DNA of 33,617 nucleotides from Candidatus Poribacteria bacterium (GTDB taxonomy: Bacteria; Poribacteria; WGA-4E; WGA-3G). The translations under genes were made by a program, and so were the position numbers. This document shows, piece after piece, positions 7,562 to 14,594 of the stretch (positions within the stretch are counted from its first letter, which is position 1; each line of letters begins with the position of its first letter). The notes below the pieces were generated by a model. The model was not told where the DNA came from. It worked only from the letters and a program-made list of their open reading frames with translations, and searched no databases. The stretch spans positions 1 to 33,617 of the forward strand of contig JAJEDN010000009.1 in assembly GCA_022821495.1 (NCBI GenBank), given 5' to 3'.

Positions 7562-7825
7562 ATGCAGCTGAATTTTTTCAATTCGCAAAAAGAGAGTGAC
7601 CCACAGCAACTCGCCCAAGTCAAATCGTGGGTCTCCCAAACCTTTGACCTATCAGAAGATGTCTCCGTGATGATTACGCAGTTGCAATGCACCGAAGAAG
7701 GCTGCCCGCCTATTGAAACGGTCATTGCAATCATGGAGACGCCGGGAAAGCCCCGGCAATACAAGATTCACAAACCGCTGGCGGAGGTAAAGCAGACGGA
7801 CATCGTTGGCTTGACCGCTGGCTAA
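7562..7825 (+). CDS. Small conserved CxxxxCPP protein next to COG0523 GTPase
   Basis: The ATG at 7562 has GGAG 8 nt upstream. The protein has 87 residues, is soluble and has no signal peptide. The core is [20 protein letters not shown], with Cys43 and Cys48 followed by two prolines, then IETVIAIM and a Lys-rich end ([14 protein letters not shown]). It lies 20 bp before the CobW-type GTPase gene and has its own good ribosome site. I remember similar short proteins with C(T/x)E..CPP(I/V)ET beside COG0523 genes in other phyla but know no named function. The paired cysteines suggest metal or iron-sulfur contact, possibly as client or partner of the GTPase; that is inference. Confidence 0.75.
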   Translation: MQLNFFNSQKESDPQQLAQVKSWVSQTFDLSEDVSVMITQLQCTEEGCPPIETVIAIMETPGKPRQYKIHKPLAEVKQTDIVGLTAG

Positions 7826-7844
7826 ATTCAACAAGGAGAGAAAG

Positions 7845-9197
7845 ATGAAAACGATTATGTTAGACGATCAAGTCCCCGTCACCGTGTTAACGGGCTTTTT
7901 AGGGTCTGGTAAAACCACGCTTCTCAACCGTATTCTCACCGAAAACCACGGCAAACGTATCGCCGTCATCGAAAACGAGTTTGGCGAGATCGGTGTCGAT
8001 AATGACTTGGTCATCGGTGCCGAAGAAGAGATTTTCGAGATGAACAACGGTTGTATCTGCTGCACGGTGCGCGGTGATCTCATCCGTATTTTGGGGAATC
8101 TGATGAAGCGTCGCGATAAATTCGACTACATCATGGTCGAAACCACAGGGCTTGCGGACCCCGGGCCAGTTGCTCAGACGTTCTTCATGGACACCGAAAT
8201 GCAAGAGAAACTGCAACTGGATTCTGTCACGACGCTGGTTGATGCCAAACACATCTGGCAGCACATCGATGACAGCGACGAGGCACGTGAACAGATCGCC
8301 TTTGCCGATGTCATTTTGTTGAACAAGATTGACCTTGTGACCGAGGAAGAGTTAGACCAACTGGAAGCCAGAATTCGCAGCATGAACAGTGCAGCGAAGG
8401 TTTATCGAACGAAAGACGCTGTGGTTGAAATGGACAAGATTCTCGACATCGGCGGATTCGATCTGGACCGGGCACTGGAGGTTGACCCCCAGTTTATGGA
8501 ACCCGAGTATCCCTTTGAATGGGCGGGTGTCTATAACCTTTCGGCAGGCACGCATGAACTGGTGCTTCAAGAAGGGCCCGACCCGACGATGAAAGTTGCG
8601 TTGGTGCCTGTAAATGCGTCAACCGATGCAGCTTTGGAGGCCGCTGTTGAACCAGTCGTTATGGTTTTCTCCGATGATGAGCATGAACTCTCGGCAGGCG
8701 GTACCCTTCAACCGGGTGGACAACTCATTACGCTGAATCTTACAGCGGATGAATTACGCTTTGACGTACAGATTGGCAGCCCCGGTGCTTACGCACTGTT
8801 TACCGAGCATCATCCCGACGAATTTCAAGCACAACTCTTTGGCAACGATGCCCTTGTCACGCCAGTCGTTGAACGCGAATTTAAGCCAGACCACGAACAT
8901 GATGATGAAGTCACATCGGTCGGCATCGCAACCCCCGGCGATCTCGACCCCGACCGGCTGAACTTTTGGATTAGCGATCTGCTTCGGACAAAAGGCACCG
9001 ACATCTTCCGCATGAAAGGTATTCTGAGCATCAAGGGGCAGCCAAACCGATTCGTCTTCCAAGGTGTTCATATGCTCTTCGACGGTCGACCCGACCGCCC
9101 GTGGGGCGAGGAACCGCGCTACAATAGCCTCATCTTCATCGGGCGCAACCTTGACCGGACCGAATTGACGGAAGGATTTGAAGCATGTCTCGCTTGA
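7845..9197 (+). CDS. CobW/COG0523 G3E GTPase with inserted beta-rich domain (metallochaperone)
   Basis: AAGGAG lies just upstream of ATG 7845. The protein has 450 residues. Walker A GFLGSGKT is at 17-24, the metal-site motif Cys70-Ile-Cys72-Cys73 follows [14 protein letters not shown] contains the switch region, and NKID at 160-163 gives guanine specificity. The CobW C-terminal domain is at about 365-450. Known members use GTP to load zinc, cobalt or other metal onto target proteins. The odd part is residues 226-345, a roughly 120-residue insert (from [18 protein letters not shown]) that looks like a beta-sandwich, followed by an acidic His loop DHEHDDE (349-355). That makes this protein longer than typical 320-400 residue members. 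Gene neighbours point to zinc delivery. It overlaps the WD40 gene by 13 bp. Confidence 0.9.
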   Translation: MKTIMLDDQVPVTVLTGFLGSGKTTLLNRILTENHGKRIAVIENEFGEIGVDNDLVIGAEEEIFEMNNGCICCTVRGDLIRILGNLMKRRDKFDYIMVETTGLADPGPVAQTFFMDTEMQEKLQLDSVTTLVDAKHIWQHIDDSDEAREQIAFADVILLNKIDLVTEEELDQLEARIRSMNSAAKVYRTKDAVVEMDKILDIGGFDLDRALEVDPQFMEPEYPFEWAGVYNLSAGTHELVLQEGPDPTMKVALVPVNASTDAALEAAVEPVVMVFSDDEHELSAGGTLQPGGQLITLNLTADELRFDVQIGSPGAYALFTEHHPDEFQAQLFGNDALVTPVVEREFKPDHEHDDEVTSVGIATPGDLDPDRLNFWISDLLRTKGTDIFRMKGILSIKGQPNRFVFQGVHMLFDGRPDRPWGEEPRYNSLIFIGRNLDRTELTEGFEACLA

Positions 9198-10240
9198 ACA
9201 ACCTAAGCAACCGCTTTGTCCAGCCCTCTCAACTGCGCGAAAATTGGAGCGCAACCATCAGCGACCACGTCATTGATCTGGCGTGGTCACCTGATGGGAA
9301 ATACGTCGCTGCCGCGTCGGTTCTCGGTCCGGTGACAATTTTTGAAGGGCATCGTCGAGCGGTTATCCATACCTTTGAAGGGCATGAATTCGGCACAATG
9401 TCAATCGCGTGGCGTCCAGACAGTAAGGTGCTTGCAAGCGCAGGACAAGATGGGAAAATTCGGTTGTGGGATATGACAAGTGGCGAAGCGACCCACTCGC
9501 TTGACGGAGGGACAGCATGGGTTGAGCACCTATCTTGGAGTGGCGGCAAAAGACAGATACTCGCCTCTGCCGCGGGGCGGAACCTGAAACTCTGGAACGC
9601 TGTGGGCGATCTTGTTCGCGAATATCCCGACCATCAGAGCACGATTGCTGGTATCCAATGGAAACCGCATGTAAATCAACTTGCCTCAATTACCTACGGC
9701 GGTGTCACGCTGTGGGACCCGCAACAGTCGGAAGCCGTCCGCCGATTGGAATGGAAAGGCTCATCCCTGGTAATCGCGTGGAGCCCTGACGGCAAATACA
9801 TCGCCACCGGGGATCAAGATTCGACCGTACATTTCTGGATTATGTCTACCGGTGAGGACTTGCAAATGACTGGCTATCCGACGAAAGTGCGAGAACTCTC
9901 GTGGGATGCCACGAGTCGATACTTGGCTACGGGAGGCAGTGATGAAGTTACGGTGTGGGATTGTTCCGGTAGCGGACCGGCGGGCACCAGCCCCATTACG
10001 CTTTCCGGGCATCAGGATTTTCTCAGCGTTGTGCGTTTTCAACATCGCGGAAAACTGCTGGCATCAGGCAGTGCCGACGGTCTGGTCTACATCTGGCAAT
10101 TGCGAGGCATCCGCTATTCTCTGGCGGCTCATGAAGCCGCTCTGACAGCGGGGGTCACAAGCCTCGTCTGGGCACCAAATGACCAGCATATTGCTGTTGG
10201 TGACGAGTCAGGTGGCGTGAGCGTTTTTTCGATCAGTTAA
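9185..10240 (+). CDS. WD40-repeat beta-propeller protein coupled to the COG0523 gene
   Basis: It has 351 residues, no signal peptide and no membrane segment. About seven WD40 units can be traced by recurring (A/S)WSPDGKY(I/V)A, (L/V)ASA..D..(I/V)RLWD and related endings (LWDM, LWNA, LWDP, HFWI, VWDC, YIWQ, VFSI), enough for one seven-bladed propeller. The ATG at 9185 lies inside the GTPase gene, with AAGGA 8 nt upstream, so translation is coupled and the two proteins are probably made in fixed ratio. WD40 propellers are usually protein-binding platforms, so it may be a scaffold or client adaptor for the metallochaperone. It is the last gene of the metal locus, facing a minus-strand gene across a palindromic hairpin. 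Confidence 0.88.
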   Translation: MSRLNNLSNRFVQPSQLRENWSATISDHVIDLAWSPDGKYVAAASVLGPVTIFEGHRRAVIHTFEGHEFGTMSIAWRPDSKVLASAGQDGKIRLWDMTSGEATHSLDGGTAWVEHLSWSGGKRQILASAAGRNLKLWNAVGDLVREYPDHQSTIAGIQWKPHVNQLASITYGGVTLWDPQQSEAVRRLEWKGSSLVIAWSPDGKYIATGDQDSTVHFWIMSTGEDLQMTGYPTKVRELSWDATSRYLATGGSDEVTVWDCSGSGPAGTSPITLSGHQDFLSVVRFQHRGKLLASGSADGLVYIWQLRGIRYSLAAHEAALTAGVTSLVWAPNDQHIAVGDESGGVSVFSIS

Positions 10241-10289
10241 AATTCAACATTAACTGTTCAATACCGTGGTGTTGCGTCTAAATCCTCCC

Positions 10290-10320
10290 TCGTAGGGGCT
10301 GGGTTACCCAGCCCCTACGA
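10290..10320. repeat. 27-bp palindrome of GTAGG/CCTAC family between convergent genes
   Basis: A perfect 13-1-13 palindrome occupies 10292-10318, extended by one further pair on each side to give 15-bp arms. It lies between the convergent WD40 and LamG genes and could fold in either transcript, so it may end transcription from both sides. There is no U tract, so it is not a standard intrinsic terminator. Its length and ends match three other palindromes in this window. Confidence 0.75.
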
Positions 10321-10386
10321 GCCTACCGTGTGTGCAAATAATTATGGGATTTACTTATAAACTCGCTTAAACCGCGCCTTTCAATA

Positions 10387-11178
10387 TCAGTATATCGCTT
10401 TGATAGCACCCCATACGGTTGCCAACTTTCCGGAAGCATCAACTGAAGACGGTTGTTTTCCTGATTGCTCAAGTTCCGCGGCAGTCAAGGGACGATTCCA
10501 CACCTTCACTTCATCAATCAGTCCCTTGTAAAATCGGTTCAGATGCTCTCCTACCCAAATTGATTGCCCGCTGTTGATGTCCTTTGTGTTGTCATCAACT
10601 TCATCAATCAACTCACCGTCTACGTAGAATCGGATCTTTTTTGCTTTCTGGTCTCGGACACCGGCGAGGAGATGCCATTTGTCATCATTCAAGAAGTCTG
10701 GAGAAGTTATTCCAGCACTATTTGCACGTCCCTTGTCCCGGACAGAAAACCCCATTTTGCCACGCGTGGCTGGATTATCGCCACTGACGGAGAGTATCCA
10801 AACCGCATCAGTGCCCGGACGATAGTTCCCGACAATCCCATCGTTCTGTGGCGGCTCATCATCCGTTTTTACCCAGACTTGGACTGTCAATGAATCACCA
10901 GTGGAGAAAGTAATCGAATCCTCGAGTGGCACTTCAACAAAGGCACTCTTGCCATCAAACTCCAACGCTCCGCCGTGCTTCCCTGCGACCATTTTTGCAT
11001 CACCGTTAATCGTTCCATCATTACCTTCTTCGGACTGATCTTTTACGGTATCGCCTTGAATAGCATTTTCATCAAAACTCAAATGCAGCACCAATCCGTC
11101 CGGCGGATTAGCTTCACTACACGGTGCAAAACTGATGAGTATACCCATCACTGCGAAAACTACAATAACGCCTTTCAT
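10387..11178 (-). CDS. Secreted LamG/concanavalin-A-like domain protein
   Basis: AAAAGGAG lies 7 nt before ATG. The protein has 263 residues: an N-terminal hydrophobic signal (1-23, cleavage near SEA), then a LamG/jelly-roll domain (about 27-235) with GLVLHLSFDEN, GKHGGALEFDGKSAFVEVP, SLTVQVWVKTDD, DKWHLLAGVRD, KKIRFYVDGELIDE and FYKGLIDEVKVWNRPLTAAEL, which are classic for this fold. The last 18 residues (VDASGKLATVWGAIKAIY) form a separate tail that I recall from other proteins of this kind of genome. Such proteins usually bind carbohydrate or other cell-surface ligands outside the cell. It is last in a minus-strand run, separated from the ABC-2 permease gene by a MITE-like element, so it is probably independent. 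Confidence 0.85.
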   Translation of the reverse strand: MKGVIVVFAVMGILISFAPCSEANPPDGLVLHLSFDENAIQGDTVKDQSEEGNDGTINGDAKMVAGKHGGALEFDGKSAFVEVPLEDSITFSTGDSLTVQVWVKTDDEPPQNDGIVGNYRPGTDAVWILSVSGDNPATRGKMGFSVRDKGRANSAGITSPDFLNDDKWHLLAGVRDQKAKKIRFYVDGELIDEVDDNTKDINSGQSIWVGEHLNRFYKGLIDEVKVWNRPLTAAELEQSGKQPSSVDASGKLATVWGAIKAIY

Positions 11179-11308
11179 GATAAACTCCTTTTAAGAGATT
11201 AGCGAAAACAAAAAGGTTTCGGAACCAGTGAAAATACTCTTAACCGCGTGCCACTACATCAATCGCAAAAATGATAGCAAATTTGGCGAAAATAGTCAAA
11301 ACAAGAGT

Positions 11309-11405
11309 AGAACTTACGCAAATTTAGCAGAAAACAGATATTTTCCACGTTTTTAACCCCTAAATCCCCTTATCAGGGGACTTTAAGAGGAAGTGCGTAA
11401 GTCCT
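11309..11405. mobile_element. MITE-like element, AGGACTTACGCA family, copy 1 (97 bp)
   Basis: Terminal inverted repeats are AGAACTTACGCA (11309-11320) and TGCGTAAGTCCT (11394-11405), 11 of 12 matching. The flanks CAAGAGT (11302-11308) and AAAGAGT (11406-11412) agree at 6 of 7 positions, as expected of an ageing 7-bp target duplication. The inside holds a TAAATCCCCTTATCAGGGGA hairpin core. It is non-coding and ends 7 bp before the stop codon of the permease gene. Confidence 0.7.
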
Positions 11406-11412
11406 AAAGAGT

Positions 11413-12861
11413 TTACTTTAGATCGCATTTCAGAAAAGACAACTGCGCCGCAGTAAAAAACAGAATATTAAAAAGAATCAGCAGTCCGACTGGGAAAAGG
11501 ACGCTTTGATACGAGGGACGCTCTTCAAACCTTGGCACAGCGTTCGGATCCACCGGTTTTTGAGATAAGCCTTCCCGCACAGGATAGATATGTAAACTCT
11601 CCGGATCGTTCCTATCCTCCGTTTTAATGAAATCTATGAACGTTTGCCTATAACGACGCACCTGTTTGACAAAATTCATATAACTCACAATCCCGGTGTT
11701 TGCGAGTCCTTCCATCGCATATTGGAAACACACTATCGGGGAGATTTGGGTGAGTTCACGGGCAAGTCGAACCTGTCTAAACTGCTGATCTACATGGGTA
11801 TCGGCAATTTGCGTCCTTGTTTCGTATCTTCTCGTGAAGTACGTCGCCCATCGGCGTGTGGCTGATGGATTATCAGGCGAAGGTGCTTCACTTAACTTTG
11901 TTACCTCCAGCAATTCCATTGGACGATATTCATCTTCGATGTTTGCTAATTGTGTGCGTTTTCGCGAGGAGACTATTTCTATTGATGGAATCGGGTCGAG
12001 GGTGCCAACAAAAAGTCCGAGCAGACTTGGAAAGATAAACGCCAAGCATACCCAAGTTAGCAAAAGCCACACCAAACTGGTGATGGCGTTTGATACGCGA
12101 CTTGAGAAGAACAGCCCCAGAAAAATAAAGATAGAGATATGTAACGCAAAAAGTCCCACCATCCCCAAAATTCTAAGCCAATCGCCCGAACTAAACAGAA
12201 TATCCTCGGAAAGATAGATAATTAACAGGTTCATGAGGATACCTATTGTGAGCGGCATCATGAGGGTGAAAAACGCGCCCAGATATTTCGCGAATAGCAT
12301 CTGCCCTCGGGAAATCTGGTTAGACATCATGAGGCTCAGTGTTCCTTGTGCCCGTTCCCCAGCAATGGCATCAAAGGTAAACAGAATCACAAAAAAACTC
12401 ATGAAGATACCGATGAAGACCCAGTCGATTTTGATAAGTGTCGTCGCGTCACTGCCGTGATTTGAGGGTAGGTATTCAAGTGACCATAGTTCTCGCCAAT
12501 GGTACGCTGTCGTTACGCCGCCACCGCGCCCCGCTCCTGAACCTACTACGGGGATAGAACGTGGGATAAGTTCATCAACCGCATCAGCACAGAATTTGAA
12601 CGGACTTGGCTGCTTGTAAATCTCACCGGGACCCCGCATCGCAAGTTTCCCTAAACTCTCCTCGGCATAGTCTTTGACAAAAGATAATCTTCTTTCCATC
12701 GCGCGATGATACGTATTGACTTCTTCTTTATACCCGCTATCGCCGAAACCGTATATGAGCGCGTTCGCCATCATTAGAACAGGCATCAGAATTATCATCA
12801 AGACGAACCGCAGCGTCATGAGGTTATAATATATCTCTTTCTTCGCAATATGCCAAATCAT
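11413..12861 (-). CDS. ABC-2 type permease A
   Basis: The protein has 482 residues. Hydrophobic segments lie at about 17-37, 146-165, 194-217, 230-252, 258-285 and 452-474, leaving two large soluble regions: about 110 residues after the first span and about 165 before the last. FTFDAIAGERAQGTLSLMMS (161-180) and the following RGQMLFAKYLGA are the hallmark of ABC-2 permeases of the NosY/GldF group (COG1277). Such proteins normally pair with a cytoplasmic ATPase to move lipids, polysaccharides or other molecules; none is encoded here. AAGGA lies about 10 nt before ATG. It follows permease B by 109 bp in the same direction, and the two share the same design and the C-terminal pattern A..LSFL(K/R).D, so heterodimer formation is plausible. 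Confidence 0.85.
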   Translation of the reverse strand: MIWHIAKKEIYYNLMTLRFVLMIILMPVLMMANALIYGFGDSGYKEEVNTYHRAMERRLSFVKDYAEESLGKLAMRGPGEIYKQPSPFKFCADAVDELIPRSIPVVGSGAGRGGGVTTAYHWRELWSLEYLPSNHGSDATTLIKIDWVFIGIFMSFFVILFTFDAIAGERAQGTLSLMMSNQISRGQMLFAKYLGAFFTLMMPLTIGILMNLLIIYLSEDILFSSGDWLRILGMVGLFALHISIFIFLGLFFSSRVSNAITSLVWLLLTWVCLAFIFPSLLGLFVGTLDPIPSIEIVSSRKRTQLANIEDEYRPMELLEVTKLSEAPSPDNPSATRRWATYFTRRYETRTQIADTHVDQQFRQVRLARELTQISPIVCFQYAMEGLANTGIVSYMNFVKQVRRYRQTFIDFIKTEDRNDPESLHIYPVREGLSQKPVDPNAVPRFEERPSYQSVLFPVGLLILFNILFFTAAQLSFLKCDLK

Positions 12862-12970
12862 ATTTTTAATGTTCCTTGCGGTTCGGTTAGGACAGATGTA
12901 CCAAAAACGTCCCTCTCCGTATATCCAGCCCGGCGCGTTGCTTGGACTTACATTATTCTGCCTTCACGCT

Positions 12971-14470
12971 TCAACTCATATCATACCGGAGGAAGGATAG
13001 GTATGCGCCCATGAATAAGATGATATTCCACGCCAACAAGATAAAAATGTCTCCCAATGCAAGAGAAAGATTCTCAGAAAGGGAGTTATACCGGTGCTGA
13101 AAGATGGGCAGATCTGTCAACTCGGCTTTTCCTTTATCACCGGAAAACCATGCTCGTGCTGAAAATGCCGCTTTACCGGCGAGGTAGTCAACAACTTGAC
13201 GTTTATAACTTCTCGCCTGATTTATAAAATCGTTGTAACTTTCCCGATCCGTGCCGGTTATTGTCCCGACAGCAAAGCGATACGTGTCCGCGAAAGAGAG
13301 GCGCGAAACGTTTCTGGCGAGTTGTCTATTCCTTTCACCAATATTTTCTCGCCGTTTGAGGATGTCCTCCGCTTTGTTCGCATAGTCAATACGGAGCCGT
13401 TCTTGATACCCTAATATTTCCTGATATTTGGAAGTGTCCATCTTGTGAATCGGTTTAGGGGTGTAAATCTCATCAAATCCGATCCCGCCCGCTGATTTTG
13501 TGTCCATCCATAACGACATTTCTCCCTGCGTAATAATCGCGTGGACAGGGTGTTTGTAACCAAATTCCTTGAGGATATAAGCATCCCGTTCTTCCCTGAA
13601 ATCTTCCCATATCTGTCCAATCTGTTGCAGCATTTCTTTTTCAGGTTGAGATTTAGACGGTGGGAACTTCGCCACTGCAAACGTTGCTACATTTGAATGA
13701 ACGGTCGTCAAGATTCCCCAGATAAACATTGAAAGGATCAGCGTAGTCGCTGCCGTTTTCGTCCATACAGACAGGAGCAACCCCAAAAGATAACAGATGG
13801 ATATGTATAACAGCGAAACAACGAGTACCATGACGAGACGTAGCAGATCGCTAACATCAAGATCAGTCGTAGGCGCGGCATAAGCGATAACGATCCCGAC
13901 AGCGAAACTCATCACAACGATTGGAAACAGAGATAACATGCCTCCAAGGTATTTGCCGAATATGAGTGTGTCCCTCGGAATCGGATTGGATAACACCAGT
14001 TTCAGTGTGCCGTCCTCCCGCTCCCCAGAAATTGTATTGTAAGCGAACAGGATCGCCAACGCACTAAGCACAATTTTGAAGACAAATATGACATCAACAG
14101 CAAGGAAAATCGAGAGGAACGGGTTATCCGAACCCTGTTTCTGTGCCTGTTGCTCCCAAATAGGGATCGCGAGCCGAATACTCACCATATCCGCCCCGGA
14201 TTTTTCTGTGCCGACGTTAAAAATACTCAGTGGATTCGGCTTCCTGTGTGCTTTCGGGTTAATTTGGCGATAGGTGTCCCACGTTCGGATTTCTTCTTGA
14301 TGTTCTCGAATAGCAGTGTGATATGCTGATAACCGTTTTTCGTAATCCTCAACTTGAACAAAAACAGCAGCAGCGGTTGACATCAAACAGACAAGAAAAC
14401 CGATCATGAATCGGGATGTCAGCACATTCGAGGTGAGCTCCCGCTGGATAATTAGCCAAAGTGTTGTCAT
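12971..14470 (-). CDS. ABC-2 type permease B
   Basis: The protein has 499 residues and the same plan as permease A: one N-terminal span (about 21-39), a soluble loop, a cluster of spans from about 120 to 265, a long soluble loop rich in charged residues, and a final span ending in GAYLSFLRYDMS. The diagnostic segment is AYNTISGEREDGTLKLVLSN, then PRDTLIFGKYLGG. No strong ribosome site precedes ATG 14470. It lies between sigma fusion A (124 bp upstream) and permease A. The gap upstream holds a piece of the CCCTGATAAGGG repeat. Its substrate is unknown. Without an ATPase neighbour it must borrow one or act differently. Confidence 0.85.
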   Translation of the reverse strand: MTTLWLIIQRELTSNVLTSRFMIGFLVCLMSTAAAVFVQVEDYEKRLSAYHTAIREHQEEIRTWDTYRQINPKAHRKPNPLSIFNVGTEKSGADMVSIRLAIPIWEQQAQKQGSDNPFLSIFLAVDVIFVFKIVLSALAILFAYNTISGEREDGTLKLVLSNPIPRDTLIFGKYLGGMLSLFPIVVMSFAVGIVIAYAAPTTDLDVSDLLRLVMVLVVSLLYISICYLLGLLLSVWTKTAATTLILSMFIWGILTTVHSNVATFAVAKFPPSKSQPEKEMLQQIGQIWEDFREERDAYILKEFGYKHPVHAIITQGEMSLWMDTKSAGGIGFDEIYTPKPIHKMDTSKYQEILGYQERLRIDYANKAEDILKRRENIGERNRQLARNVSRLSFADTYRFAVGTITGTDRESYNDFINQARSYKRQVVDYLAGKAAFSARAWFSGDKGKAELTDLPIFQHRYNSLSENLSLALGDIFILLAWNIILFMGAYLSFLRYDMS

Positions 14471-14492
14471 TTTGAGTTAATGCCAAGTCAAC

Positions 14493-14526
14493 TCCCTAAA
14501 TCCCCCTTATCAGGGGGACTTTGAAG
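14493..14526. repeat. Fragment of MITE core (CCCCCTTATCAGGGGG hairpin)
   Basis: TAAATCCCCCTTATCAGGGG followed by GACTTT matches the inner core of the AGGACTTACGCA element family in reverse orientation, but neither terminal repeat is present. It lies between sigma fusion A and permease B and can fold into a hairpin, so it may also affect transcription through the operon. Confidence 0.5.
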
Positions 14527-14594
14527 GCTTGGAGAAAGACACGGTTATTTATAAAGAGGCGGATTTTCGAGAAAAAGGTTTAAAAAAGGCAAAA

